Positions 38,072 to 47,234 of a stretch of 64,000 nucleotides of DNA are shown here, piece after piece (the stretch's first letter is position 1; each line of letters opens with the position of its first letter). This DNA is from Parvibaculum sp963975745. Lineage in GTDB: Bacteria > Pseudomonadota > Alphaproteobacteria > Parvibaculales > Parvibaculaceae. The notes under the pieces were generated by a model. It was given only the letters and a program-made list of their open reading frames with translations. It was not told the DNA's origin and searched no databases. A program made the position numbers and the translations under genes. The stretch is from contig NZ_CAXBIB010000001.1 of the NCBI RefSeq assembly GCF_963975745.1, positions 294,994-358,993 on the forward strand, written 5' to 3'.

Positions 38072-39481
38072 ATGAGCGACAGCATCAAACCCGTCCATGT
38101 GATCGGCGCCGGCATGGCCGGTTCCGAGGCCGCCTGGCAGCTTGTGTCGGCGGGCGTACCCGTCGTGTTGCACGAAATGCGGCCGGTCGTGAAGACCGAC
38201 GCCCATCACACCGATGGCTTCGCGGAACTCGTCTGCTCCAATTCGTTCCGCTCCGACGACCATGAATTGAATGCCGTCGGCCTGCTGCATGAGGAGATGC
38301 GCCGCGCCGGATCGCTGCTGATGGAGGCAGCCGTCGTGGCACGCGTGCCCGCAGGTGGGGCGCTCGCCGTCGACCGTGAGGTGTTTTCAGCCTGTGTGAC
38401 GGAGAAGCTGACGGCGCATCCGCTGGTGACGGTCGAGCGGGGCGAGATCGCCGGTCTCCCGCCCGCGGAGTGGGACAATGTGATCGTCGCGACGGGACCG
38501 CTGACATCGGACGCGCTCGGCAAGGCTATCGGCGAGCTGACCGGCGCGGAAGAACTCGCGTTCTTCGACGCCATCGCGCCGATCGTTCATCGCGACAGTA
38601 TCGACATGTCGGTCTGCTGGTACCAGTCGCGCTACGACAAGGTGAGCGCCGGCGGCGAAGGTGAAGGCGGCGCGGGGAAGGACTACATCAACTGCCCGCT
38701 GACGCGCGAGCAATATGCCGCCTTCGTCGAGGCGTTGCTGACGGGAGGCAAGACCGAATTCAAGGAATGGGAGAAGACGACACCCTATTTCGACGGCTGC
38801 CTGCCGATCGAGGTGATGGCGGAACGCGGAGCGGAAACGCTGCGCTTCGGGCCGATGAAGCCGGTCGGCCTCACCAATCCGCACAAGCCGGATGAAAAAC
38901 CCTATGCGGTGATCCAGCTGCGTCAGGACAACAAGCTCGGTACGCTCTACAACATGGTCGGTTTCCAGACCAAGCTGAAACATGGCGAGCAGACACGCAT
39001 CTTCCGCACGATACCCGGCCTCGAAAGTGCCGAGTTCGCGCGGCTGGGCGGCCTGCACCGCAACACCTTCCTCAACAGCCCGAAACTTCTCGACCCGTCG
39101 ATGCGCCTCGCAAAGCAACCACGTCTGCGTTTCGCCGGACAGATCACCGGAGTCGAGGGTTATGTCGAAAGCGGCGCAATGGGACTGCTTGCCGGCCGCT
39201 TCGCTGCCGCCGAAAGGCTCGGCCGGACGCCGCACTCGCCACCCCGCACGACGGCGCTCGGCGCGCTGCTGGCGCATATCACGGGCGATGCCGACGCGAC
39301 GACGTTCCAGCCGATGAACGTCAATTTCGGTCTCTTTCCACCGCCGGAAGTGCCACTCGACGAAAGCGGCAAGCGCCCCCGCGGCAAGGCCAAGGCGCCG
39401 GCACGCAAACGCGCCTACACCTCGCGCGCGCTGACCGATCTCGATCACTGGCTCCATCCAGCGGCGCAGGCGGCCGAGTAG
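38072..39481 (+). CDS. trmFO: Methylenetetrahydrofolate-tRNA-(uracil-54)-methyltransferase
   Basis: 469 residues. The FAD-binding motif VIGAGMAGSEAAWQL (about 11-25) opens the protein. LVCSNSFRSD, ARVPAGGALAVDR and the C-terminal FQPMNVNFGLFPP stretch match TrmFO (Gid), which makes ribothymidine 54 in tRNA using methylene-THF and FADH2. It lies behind the amidases and next to the convergent phytoene-synthase-like gene, whose stop starts one base after its own. The C-terminus (KAKAPARKRAYTSRAL) is basic and alphaproteobacterial in type. Confidence 0.95.
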   Translation: MSDSIKPVHVIGAGMAGSEAAWQLVSAGVPVVLHEMRPVVKTDAHHTDGFAELVCSNSFRSDDHELNAVGLLHEEMRRAGSLLMEAAVVARVPAGGALAVDREVFSACVTEKLTAHPLVTVERGEIAGLPPAEWDNVIVATGPLTSDALGKAIGELTGAEELAFFDAIAPIVHRDSIDMSVCWYQSRYDKVSAGGEGEGGAGKDYINCPLTREQYAAFVEALLTGGKTEFKEWEKTTPYFDGCLPIEVMAERGAETLRFGPMKPVGLTNPHKPDEKPYAVIQLRQDNKLGTLYNMVGFQTKLKHGEQTRIFRTIPGLESAEFARLGGLHRNTFLNSPKLLDPSMRLAKQPRLRFAGQITGVEGYVESGAMGLLAGRFAAAERLGRTPHSPPRTTALGALLAHITGDADATTFQPMNVNFGLFPPPEVPLDESGKRPRGKAKAPARKRAYTSRALTDLDHWLHPAAQAAE

Positions 39482-40315
39482 TCATATCCGTCCGGTAAGG
39501 CGCGCGCGCAGCAGCCGCAACTGGCGTCGAAAGGCCGGCACTTCGGTTGATTGACGGAAGGGATCGAAGCCCGGCTCCGTCATCATGGCGAGATAACGAT
39601 CGCAAAGCGTTGCAGGGAGAAGCACCGGCAATGCCGCGCCCGACACTCGTTCCTGTCTTGCCTCTGCCAGAAGCGTCCTCGCCCGTGTCGCCACATCCAG
39701 AATCACGGCACGCAAACCGCCGGTCATTTGTCCCGTCAGAACCGAATGTGGATCGACGTCATATGCACGCAACAGATCGGCCGGCATCATGATCCGCCCC
39801 TGCGAAGCGTGGATCGGCAAGGCGCGAAGGAGCCCCGTCAGAGAATAGGCGATGCTGGCTGGCCGAATGACTTCCGCCGGCACCTCAACGTCAATAATCG
39901 TGGCCGCGATCTCCATGATGGTAGTTGACGTCGCCTGGGCGTAAGCCTCAAGCGCATGCAGATCGTCAAAGAGTTCCTCCGACAGGTCTTGCTCGCGCGC
40001 ATCGATGAGCGCGACAAGCCTGTCCCGCGGCAAGCCGGACGCCGCCATAGCCTCGGCGACCGGATGACCGCGTGTTTCTCCACGGTCAATTCCCTCGACC
40101 GTTTCCCGCCACCATTGCAGTCGGATATGCCCCATCATCGGCTCACTGACGAGTTCGGCAATCCGCGCGATCTCGACGTTGAACGCGTAAAGTGCCAGCA
40201 ACGCATCACGTTTTCCGGCGGGCGCCAGCAGAACCGTCAGAAACCGGTCATGGTCGTACTTCCACACTTCATCGAGACACGCACCCAACGCCTCGCGCGG
40301 CTTGGTTTGCGTCAT
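39482..40315 (-). CDS. Squalene/phytoene-synthase-family protein, NDUFAF6-like (no Asp-rich motif)
   Basis: 277 residues in the phytoene/squalene synthase fold. The catalytic DDxxD that binds prenyl diphosphate is absent: the place after YAFN reads VEIARIAELVSEP. This matches NDUFAF6 (C8orf38), a complex I assembly factor, in which the same Asp motif is missing and an AFNVE...VSE pattern occurs. A terpene-synthase role is therefore unlikely. It is the last member of a minus-strand run that includes an Mth938/NDUFAF3-like gene and secDF. Confidence 0.8.
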   Translation of the reverse strand: MTQTKPREALGACLDEVWKYDHDRFLTVLLAPAGKRDALLALYAFNVEIARIAELVSEPMMGHIRLQWWRETVEGIDRGETRGHPVAEAMAASGLPRDRLVALIDAREQDLSEELFDDLHALEAYAQATSTTIMEIAATIIDVEVPAEVIRPASIAYSLTGLLRALPIHASQGRIMMPADLLRAYDVDPHSVLTGQMTGGLRAVILDVATRARTLLAEARQERVSGAALPVLLPATLCDRYLAMMTEPGFDPFRQSTEVPAFRRQLRLLRARLTGRI

Positions 40316-40331
40316 ATGACCTCCTCAATGC

Positions 40332-40358
40332 AAACGGGGCCGCCAATCAGGCAGCCCC
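40332..40358 (-). terminator. Hairpin after the PuuD-like gene
   Basis: GGGGC-C-GCC (40336-40344) and GGC-A-GCCCC (40350-40358) form a stem with one mismatch and a 5-nt loop. On the minus strand it is followed by a short GTTTG, so it is at most a weak terminator between the PuuD-like and phytoene-synthase-like genes. Confidence 0.5.
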
Positions 40359-40382
40359 GCTCCATTTCATGTACTGACGCGA

Positions 40383-40988
40383 TCAGTAGATGTTCTGCGC
40401 CGAGACCATCGCAAACAGCATCGGGATCGAAAGCAAGGTGTTTGTGCGTGAAAAAAGCATCGCGGTGCGCGCCGCCGCAGGCTTCGCCTCGGCCGGTCCC
40501 TCCACAATCCCCAGTGCGATCTTCTGGTTGGGCCAGATCACGAACCACACATTGAACCACATGATCGTGCCAAGCCACATGCCGATACCGATGGCGATAT
40601 TCTTGGGCACAGCAAAACCGGTCATCGCACCAAGCGTATAGGCATCGAGCAGGTAGCCATTCATGTGTGCGACGATAATGCCGGTGACAATGGTCGCCAT
40701 TGCACCCCAGCGGAACCAGAATAGTGCTTCGGGCGCGATCACCTTGCCAATTGCCGGTTTCTGGTCGTCCGGGATCTTCGGCATGGACGGGATCTGCACG
40801 AAGTTGAAATACCAGAGCAGGCCAATCCACATCACGCCGCTGATGACATGCAGCCAGCGGAAGAAGAACGCCCAGAAGGCATAGTCGCCCAGCGACCCGC
40901 CCCAGTTGAGATAGAGCAGCACCAAAATCACCGCCAGCACGAAGCCGGCGATTACCGTGTTGCGGAGCGATGTGAGAATGGCAGCCAT
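40383..40988 (-). CDS. PuuD-type urate hydroxylase membrane domain (no cytochrome c part)
   Basis: 201 residues with about five or six transmembrane helices and the Urate_ox_N/PuuD pattern: HVISGVMWIGLLWYFNFVQ, WFRWGAMATIVTG, and NVWFVIWPNQ. Full PuuD has a C-terminal cytochrome c domain that is absent here, and no purine-degradation gene is near, so urate oxidation is doubtful. GGAGG is seven bases before the ATG at 40988. It sits inside the secDF-Mth938-NDUFAF6-like run, a 158-nt gap from the Mth938 gene. Confidence 0.7.
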   Translation of the reverse strand: MAAILTSLRNTVIAGFVLAVILVLLYLNWGGSLGDYAFWAFFFRWLHVISGVMWIGLLWYFNFVQIPSMPKIPDDQKPAIGKVIAPEALFWFRWGAMATIVTGIIVAHMNGYLLDAYTLGAMTGFAVPKNIAIGIGMWLGTIMWFNVWFVIWPNQKIALGIVEGPAEAKPAAARTAMLFSRTNTLLSIPMLFAMVSAQNIY

Positions 40989-41146
40989 GATGGTCCTCCC
41001 CGTCTGATTGTCCGGCACCGCCTCCGGCCTCTGCCTCGTGGAAGGCGTCCGGATCAAATGCCGATGCCGGCGCGACTCAATGTCGCGATACTGGCATGAA
41101 AACTAGGAGTTTCCGCCGCAAAAGCCAAGCCCGCGAGGCCGGGCAA

Positions 41147-41515
41147 TCAAGGCACGGCGATCAATGCCGCGGCAACGCGACGGTTTTCAGCGAGCATCAT
41201 GTTGTAGGTCCGGCACGCGGCCGGGGTCGCCATCGTGTCCGGGAAGAGCCCGCGCGATTCGAGATGCCTTTGAGCCTGTTCCGGCAACCGCGCAAAGACA
41301 TCACCGGAACCGACCAGCAGGAAGTCGAATGTGCCCGCTTCGCCGGCCAGCACGGCAAGCGACGCCGCTGTGACACCGTCTATCGAAGCGACGGGCCAAG
41401 GGTGAAGACCTCGCGGGGTAACGATAATCGAACCATCGAAACGCTGTCCCTCGAGGCGAAAACCGCCGTCGCCATAGGCATCGATGGGCGGCTGCCTCGA
41501 AAAGCGCGGCTTCAT
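41147..41515 (-). CDS. Mth938-domain protein (NDUFAF3-like)
   Basis: 122 residues, a DUF498/Mth938 domain: YGDGGFRLEGQ, SIIVTPRG, FDFLLVGSG and the final NMMLAENRRVAAALIAV. The human homologue NDUFAF3 is a mitochondrial complex I assembly factor, and NDUFAF3-type genes are known beside secDF in bacteria, as here. The start is the ATG at 41515, because upstream frame overlaps secF. secF ends 17 nt upstream on the same strand, so they are likely co-transcribed. Confidence 0.82.
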   Translation of the reverse strand: MKPRFSRQPPIDAYGDGGFRLEGQRFDGSIIVTPRGLHPWPVASIDGVTAASLAVLAGEAGTFDFLLVGSGDVFARLPEQAQRHLESRGLFPDTMATPAACRTYNMMLAENRRVAAALIAVP

Positions 41516-41532
41516 GCCCGATGGGCTACCGC

Positions 41533-42486
41533 TCACGCCTTGGCCCCGGCCTTGCCTTCCGGCACCTTTCCGGAACTGTTGCCCGACCAATCACGCGAAA
41601 CGCCAACCGCCAGAATGATGGGCGCAGCAATAAACACCGATGAATAGGTGCCGATCAGAATGCCGAAGATCATGGCAAAGGTGAAGCCCCGCAGAACCTC
41701 GCCGCCAAAGACAAAGAGTGCCAGAAGCGCCAGAAGCGTCGTACCGGATGTTATCACCGTACGCGACAACGTCTGGTTGATCGACAGGTCGATCAACTCG
41801 CCAAGATCCATCTTTTTGTATTTTCGGAGATTTTCACGCACCCGGTCGAAAACGATCACGGTATCGTTCATCGAATAGCCGACGATGGTCAGAATGGCGG
41901 CGATCATCTGCAGATTGAACTCGATCTGCAGGATGCAAAGGATACCAATGGTCGCCAATACGTCATGGACCAGCGACGTGATGGCACCAAGACTGAACTG
42001 CCACTCGAAACGAAACCAGATATAGACCAGCATCAGCACCATCGCGAGAACGACCGCAATCGTCCCGCTTCTGACCAGCTCACTGCTGACCTGCGGCCCC
42101 ACAACCTCGACACGACGGTACTCGACAACCTGATCGCCGAGAGCCGCGCGTACCTTGTTGACCGCCTCCTGGGACGCAGCCTCACCGCCTTCCGCCGGCG
42201 ACGGAATGCGGATAAGCACATCGTCGGCCTGGCCGAATTCCTGTATCTGAACCTCGCCGAGGCCGAGACCGCTCATTGTTGTTCGTAACTGGTTGATGTC
42301 CGCCGGGCCGTCCGTCGCGATCTCGATCATGATCCCGCCCTTGAAATCGATGCCGAAATTCAGGCCGCGCGAGAAAAACAGGGCGATCGAAGCCGCAATG
42401 ATGATCAATGAAATACCCGTCGCGATATGACGGAATCTGACGAACGGGATATGAGTATCGTCCGGGATCAGCTTGAGATGTCGCAT
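41533..42486 (-). CDS. secF: Protein translocase subunit SecF
   Basis: 317 residues with the SecF set: six transmembrane helices, a periplasmic P1 loop, and conserved GIDFKGG and GYSMNDTVIVFDR segments. SecD and SecF form the proton-motive-force-driven membrane complex that helps pull protein through SecYEG. It follows secD by 22 nt on the same strand. Length matches the family. Confidence 0.96.
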   Translation of the reverse strand: MRHLKLIPDDTHIPFVRFRHIATGISLIIIAASIALFFSRGLNFGIDFKGGIMIEIATDGPADINQLRTTMSGLGLGEVQIQEFGQADDVLIRIPSPAEGGEAASQEAVNKVRAALGDQVVEYRRVEVVGPQVSSELVRSGTIAVVLAMVLMLVYIWFRFEWQFSLGAITSLVHDVLATIGILCILQIEFNLQMIAAILTIVGYSMNDTVIVFDRVRENLRKYKKMDLGELIDLSINQTLSRTVITSGTTLLALLALFVFGGEVLRGFTFAMIFGILIGTYSSVFIAAPIILAVGVSRDWSGNSSGKVPEGKAGAKA

Positions 42487-42508
42487 GTGACTGGTTCCGT
42501 CCCGACGT

Positions 42509-44116
42509 TTAGAGATAAATGGTCTTCGGACGCCGGCGGCGTATCCAGACCGAAAGCATGAGGCGGTTGACGGTATAGGCCGTGAACACGGACGTAATGA
42601 TGCCGATGCCGAGCGTCACGGCAAATCCGCGTACCGGCCCCGATCCCATCTGGAACAGGATGGCAGCCGATATTAGCGTCGTGATGTTGGCATCGAGAAT
42701 CGACGACAATGCGCGGTTGTAACCCGTTTCGATCGCTTGAACCGGGCCTTTGCCGGCAGCGATTTCCTCGCGTATCCGTTCGTAGATCAGCACATTGGCG
42801 TCAACGGCCATGCCGACGGTAAGCACGATTCCGGCAATGCCCGGCAATGTCAGGGTTGCCTGCAACACCGACAGCACGGCAAAGATCATCGCCATATTGA
42901 GTGTCAGCGCCACAACGGCAAACACGCCGAAGAACCCGTAGCTTGCGATCATGAAAACTACGACGGCCAGACTGCCGATCAGCGCCGCAACCTCGCCGGC
43001 ACGGATCGAGTCCGCACCCAGCCCCGGGCCTACGGTACGTTCTTCAAGGACGTTCAACGGTGCTGGCAACGCGCCGGCCCGCAGCAGAATAGCCAGGTCG
43101 TTGGCAGCCTGAACGGTGAAATTGCCACTGATCTGACCGGACCCGCCCATGATCGGTTCGCGTATCACAGGCGCGCTGATCACCTTGTTGTCGAGCACAA
43201 TCGCAAACGGCCGGCCGACATTGTTGCGGGTCACTTCGCCGAACTGGCGTGCCCCGGTGGAGTCGAAGCGGAAATTGACGACCGGCGCGCCCGTCTGCTG
43301 ATCAAAGGCCGGTTGCGCGTCAACAAGTCGATCGCCACCGACCATAATGCGACGCTCGACCAGTACGGGAGCACTGGGTTCGTCCGCCGTGTAGATAACC
43401 TCGGTGCCCGTGGGTATCGTGCGCGTGGCCACGGCCTGCTCGCCCGACATGGCATTGCTGACCAGTCGGAAATTCATCTTGGCCGTCTGACCAAGCAACT
43501 CCTTCAGACGCTGCGGATCGTCAAGACCCGGCACCTGAACCAGAATGCGGCTGCTGCCCTGTTGCTGGATGACGGGCTCAGTGGTGCCCAACTCGTCAAT
43601 ACGACGGCGCACGATCTCGATCGATTGCTGAACCGCTGATTGTGTCCGTGCAACGATCGCTGGTTCAGTCAGGTTGACGGCGATGTCCTGGTCGCTCACC
43701 CGGACCGCAATATCCCGTTCGGGAATCGCGGAAAATGCATTGCCGGCAACAGTCGTCGCCACCCCGTCGACCGCCGTGCGCGCCTTCTCCACGTCTTCCG
43801 GCCGGCTGATACGAACCGTGACCTCAGAATTTCTTATCCCGAGACCGGTATACAGAATCCGTTCGCTGCGAAGCGCTGCACGCACGTCGTTCAGCAGGGA
43901 TTGCAGGCGGTCCTGGATCAGCGAACTCGTGTCGACCTCGAGCAGCATGTAGGACCCGCCCCGAAGGTCGAGACCGAGATTGATCTGCTGGTTGGGCAGC
44001 CAACCCGGCATACCCTCAAGCGAAGCGCGCGGAACGAAATTCGGCGCCGAATAGGCAATGCCCGCCAGGCAGAGGGCGACGATCAGGGTAATCTTCCAGC
44101 GTTCGAAATGAAGCAT
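42509..44116 (-). CDS. secD: Protein translocase subunit SecD
   Basis: 535 residues. Conserved LGLDLRGGSYMLLEVD near the start, a large periplasmic domain, and transmembrane segments with IAGIVLTVGMAVDANVLIYERI are SecD hallmarks. It pairs with SecF, encoded next. yajC starts just upstream on the same strand, 42 nt away, giving the usual yajC-secD-secF order. The ATG at 44116 is supported by family length. Confidence 0.96.
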   Translation of the reverse strand: MLHFERWKITLIVALCLAGIAYSAPNFVPRASLEGMPGWLPNQQINLGLDLRGGSYMLLEVDTSSLIQDRLQSLLNDVRAALRSERILYTGLGIRNSEVTVRISRPEDVEKARTAVDGVATTVAGNAFSAIPERDIAVRVSDQDIAVNLTEPAIVARTQSAVQQSIEIVRRRIDELGTTEPVIQQQGSSRILVQVPGLDDPQRLKELLGQTAKMNFRLVSNAMSGEQAVATRTIPTGTEVIYTADEPSAPVLVERRIMVGGDRLVDAQPAFDQQTGAPVVNFRFDSTGARQFGEVTRNNVGRPFAIVLDNKVISAPVIREPIMGGSGQISGNFTVQAANDLAILLRAGALPAPLNVLEERTVGPGLGADSIRAGEVAALIGSLAVVVFMIASYGFFGVFAVVALTLNMAMIFAVLSVLQATLTLPGIAGIVLTVGMAVDANVLIYERIREEIAAGKGPVQAIETGYNRALSSILDANITTLISAAILFQMGSGPVRGFAVTLGIGIITSVFTAYTVNRLMLSVWIRRRRPKTIYL

Positions 44117-44158
44117 GTCGTCATGTCCCCCCTCTTCGGGCGGCTCCCGCGAGCGGCG

Positions 44159-44473
44159 TTATGAAGGGGTATTGGCGTTTGCCGGAACCGGCTCCGACTT
44201 CGAGCGCACATCCGTCAGGGTCGTCTTGACCACCCGCACCCGGACGCCATCGGCAATCTCGACCTGCACCTCGGCATCTTCAACCTTGACGATCTTGCCG
44301 ACCAGCCCGCCAGCCGTAACCACAACGTCACCACGGCGGACATTGGCGACCATCTCGCGATGCAGCCTCATTCGCTTCTGCTGCGGCCGCAGAATGAGAA
44401 AATACATGATCGCGAACAGCGCGATAAACGGAAATAACGAGATCAAGAATTCCGAAGTGCCGCCGCCACCCAT
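44159..44473 (-). CDS. yajC: Preprotein translocase subunit YajC
   Basis: 104 residues, one transmembrane helix (about 8-28, FLISLFPFIALFAIMYFLIL) followed by the conserved RPQQKRMRLHREMVANVRRGD and a basic/hydrophobic tail. YajC binds the SecDF complex. The ATG at 44473 has AGGAGA just upstream; a longer open frame upstream is not conserved. The divergent DUF815 ATPase gene is 218 nt away. Confidence 0.93.
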   Translation of the reverse strand: MGGGGTSEFLISLFPFIALFAIMYFLILRPQQKRMRLHREMVANVRRGDVVVTAGGLVGKIVKVEDAEVQVEIADGVRVRVVKTTLTDVRSKSEPVPANANTPS

Positions 44474-44691
44474 CGATTTCTCCTGTTTCGACTGCCTGCC
44501 CTGTCGCAGGCCTCTCGGACTGCGCTGCATTGCGGCGGACTATAGCCGCCGCTTGCGCATTTGCAAACCGGTGGCCGAGCCCCTTCAATTCTCCTCTAAG
44601 GTCCGACGTCGACAGGGATTTTCGGACCTCGATCAAGGTGCTAGGGTCCGCACCCCAACCTCTCCTAACCCCAGTTCCGGCAAGCTCCGAA

Positions 44692-45552
44692 ATGACCGAA
44701 AAGTCCGCCTCCGAAGCCCTTTTGCAACGCATCGCCGACGCGCTCGAGCGCCTCGCGCCCGCGCGTGTCGCAAAAGCTGACCTTGGGGCTGCCGATGCCT
44801 TCGTCTGGAATGCCGAAAGCGCCTCGCTTGAGCCGGTCTCCGACGTCTCGCGGGTCGATCTGCCGCTCCTGAAAGGGATCGATCGCGTCCGCGATATCCT
44901 GCTCGAAAACACACGGCGCTTTGCACTTGGCCTGCCCGCCAACAATGCCCTGCTTTGGGGTGCCCGCGGAATGGGCAAGAGCTCGCTGGTCAAAGCGGCC
45001 CACGCAGCCGTCAATGCCGAGACGCCCCGCAGCCTCGTTCTGATCGAAATTCACCGGGAGGACATCGAAAGCCTGCCGCGACTGATGACGTTGCTGCGCG
45101 GTGCCGCCCGCCCCGTGATCATATTCTGCGACGATCTCTCCTTCGATCACGACGACACAAGCTACAAGTCGCTGAAGGCCGTGCTGGAAGGCGGTATCGA
45201 AGGACGGCCGCGCAACGTGATATTTTACGCAACATCGAACCGGCGTCATCTGATGCCCCGCGAGATGGTCGAGAATGAACGCTCGACGGCCATCAACCCG
45301 TCCGAAGCCGTGGAAGAAAAGGTCTCCTTGTCCGATCGCTTCGGCTTGTGGCTCGGATTTCACAATTGCAGCCAGGCTGAATTTCTCGGCATGGTCGAGG
45401 CCTATGCCGTCCACTACCGCCTGAAGATTGCGCCGGAACAGTTGCATGCGGAAGCCGTCGAATGGGCCGCCACGCGCGGCGCTCGTTCGGGCCGGGTGGC
45501 ATGGCAATTCATTCAGGATCTGGCCGGACGCCTCGGCCAGCAACTCAGCTAG
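44692..45552 (+). CDS. DUF815-family AAA ATPase
   Basis: 286 residues with Walker A GARGMGKSSL and a Walker B-like VIIFCDDLSF; the segment ATSNRRHLMPREM is typical of the DUF815 group. The group is widespread in proteobacteria without a firmly assigned job. The ATG at 44692 gives the family's normal length. It sits between yajC (divergent) and the LysM/M23 gene, whose stop overlaps its stop (four bases, convergent). Confidence 0.82.
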   Translation: MTEKSASEALLQRIADALERLAPARVAKADLGAADAFVWNAESASLEPVSDVSRVDLPLLKGIDRVRDILLENTRRFALGLPANNALLWGARGMGKSSLVKAAHAAVNAETPRSLVLIEIHREDIESLPRLMTLLRGAARPVIIFCDDLSFDHDDTSYKSLKAVLEGGIEGRPRNVIFYATSNRRHLMPREMVENERSTAINPSEAVEEKVSLSDRFGLWLGFHNCSQAEFLGMVEAYAVHYRLKIAPEQLHAEAVEWAATRGARSGRVAWQFIQDLAGRLGQQLS

Positions 45553-46532
45553 CGGCCGACAATCGTCTGCGGATCGAGCGCCTTGGCGCCGCGCCGCACT
45601 TCGAAATGCACCTGCGGCGTGACAACACTGCCCGAGTTTCCGGCTTCGGCGATAGTCTGGCCACGCATGATCGTATCTCCGCGTTTGACCAGCAATTTGC
45701 TGTTGTGCGCATAGGCCGTGATCAGATCGCCCTCGTGCCGGACGAGCAGCAGGTTGCCATAGCCCTTCAACTCGTTGCCCGCATAGGCAACGACGCCGCT
45801 TTGCGCGGCCCGGACCGGTGCCCCCATCTCCGCGGCAATGTTGATCCCGTCATTATGCAGTCCGTTTGCCTTTGGACCGAATGTCGAAAGAATCTTGCCT
45901 TCAATCGGCCACACGAACCCGCCGGACGCAGCCGGCACTGCTGGCAGCGGATCCTTTGGCCGAACGGTCGTGGTGGTCGACGGCTGCGCCGCAGAAATAG
46001 CGGCGCCGGCGACCGGTCGCGCCACGGGAACCGGTCCACCCGCCACGTCGCGGTCGACGATCGACTGCGCCGTGCCGCGCGACGGCAATTGAAGACGCTC
46101 GCCAACCCTGATCGTAAAGGGCTCCCGCAGGCGATTGAGGCTCGTCAGAGACGCCATGTCGACATTGTAATGTCGCGAAATACTGTAGACCGTGTCGCCG
46201 CTGCGAACGACATGAAATCGTCCGGCCGGAATTGCCAGTCGCTGCCCGACATGAATGGCATAAGGGGGCGTCAGCCGGTTGGTGTCGATGATCGAGCGCA
46301 ACGGCACATCATGTGCCCGGGCAATACTGTGGACCGTGTCGCCGCGCCGGACCACATAGTCCTCGCCGGAAACCAGCCGATCGGCCGGACGGGTCATCGG
46401 CAATCGTTGGCCGCCAACGGATTGACCGTCCCACCATGGACGCTCGCCACCTCCGCTGCAGGCGGTCAGGAGCAGCAGCGACGCCAGCACGCCTGCAAGT
46501 CTCGAATTTCGTGTCCCGTGACCGCGTCGCAT
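45549..46532 (-). CDS. Lipoprotein with two LysM and one degenerate LytM/M23 domain (NlpD/DipM-like)
   Basis: 327 residues. A lipobox ending LTAC at about Cys25 marks an outer-membrane or periplasmic lipoprotein. Two LysM domains (about 58-102 and 106-150) bind peptidoglycan, a Pro/Thr-rich linker follows, and then an M23 domain. The zinc site is degenerate: the HxxxD region reads HNDGIN and the HxH region reads QVHFE. Such proteins (NlpD, EnvC, DipM) activate amidases rather than cut peptidoglycan. It follows pcm by 26 nt, the common pcm-nlpD order. Confidence 0.85.
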   Translation of the reverse strand: MRRGHGTRNSRLAGVLASLLLLTACSGGGERPWWDGQSVGGQRLPMTRPADRLVSGEDYVVRRGDTVHSIARAHDVPLRSIIDTNRLTPPYAIHVGQRLAIPAGRFHVVRSGDTVYSISRHYNVDMASLTSLNRLREPFTIRVGERLQLPSRGTAQSIVDRDVAGGPVPVARPVAGAAISAAQPSTTTTVRPKDPLPAVPAASGGFVWPIEGKILSTFGPKANGLHNDGINIAAEMGAPVRAAQSGVVAYAGNELKGYGNLLLVRHEGDLITAYAHNSKLLVKRGDTIMRGQTIAEAGNSGSVVTPQVHFEVRRGAKALDPQTIVGR

Positions 46533-46558
46533 CTTTCCGGGCGTTTCCTTTCAGGCGT

Positions 46559-47227
46559 TCAGGACTCTTTCGCGACACCCTCGACCAGCGGCACAAACCG
46601 CACCGGCAAAAGTTCTTCGCGTTTCACACCTTCGCCTGTCCGCTCGATCCGTACAAGTTTCTGCTCGCCCCGACCGCCGGATACGGCGACCGGCACAATC
46701 ATCAACCCGCCTTCCTTGAGCTGCTCGACCAGTTTCTGCGGCACCGCCGGGGCCGCAGCAGTCACAATGATTCGGTCGAAGGGCGCCTGCTCGGGCCAGC
46801 CCTGGGCCCCGTCACCGACCTTGGCCGTGATGTTGTGGATATTGAGTTCATCGAACCGCTTCAAGGCATCCTTGAGAAGCGTCCGATAGCGTTCGATCGT
46901 GTAGACGCGGCGGCAGAGCCGTGCGAGCACCGCGGCCTGATAGCCCGAACCTGTGCCGACCTCCAGCACCTTCATTCTCTCGCCGACCTGCAACTGCTCG
47001 GTCATGTAGGCGACGATATAGGGCTGGCTGATCGTCTGCCCGCATTCGATGGGCAGCGCGTGATCCTCATAGGCCTGCTTGCGGAATGTGCCGCTGATGA
47101 ACTTTTCGCGTGGCACCCGCTCGATCGCCGACAGAACCCGCTTGTCGCGCACCCCTTGACGCCGCAGGCCCATGATCAGCTCGATCTTGCCCTGCTCGAT
47201 CTCGTCCATGGGCGTTTCGTCGCTCAC
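46559..47227 (-). CDS. pcm: Protein-L-isoaspartate O-methyltransferase
   Basis: 222 residues. SAM-binding motif LEVGTGSGYQAAVLA, the preceding GQTISQPYIVAYM, and IIVTAAAPAVPQKL are the family signatures. It methylates isoaspartyl residues for repair of aged proteins. The start is a GTG at 47227, with GAGG six bases upstream. surE ends 7 nt upstream on the same strand, the conserved surE-pcm order. Confidence 0.94.
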   Translation of the reverse strand: MSDETPMDEIEQGKIELIMGLRRQGVRDKRVLSAIERVPREKFISGTFRKQAYEDHALPIECGQTISQPYIVAYMTEQLQVGERMKVLEVGTGSGYQAAVLARLCRRVYTIERYRTLLKDALKRFDELNIHNITAKVGDGAQGWPEQAPFDRIIVTAAAPAVPQKLVEQLKEGGLMIVPVAVSGGRGEQKLVRIERTGEGVKREELLPVRFVPLVEGVAKES

Positions 47228-47234
47228 CTGAGCC

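Noticed and set aside
39482..40315. Carotenoid or hopanoid synthesis gene
   Set aside because: The prenyl-diphosphate-binding Asp motif is absent and no terpenoid gene is nearby.
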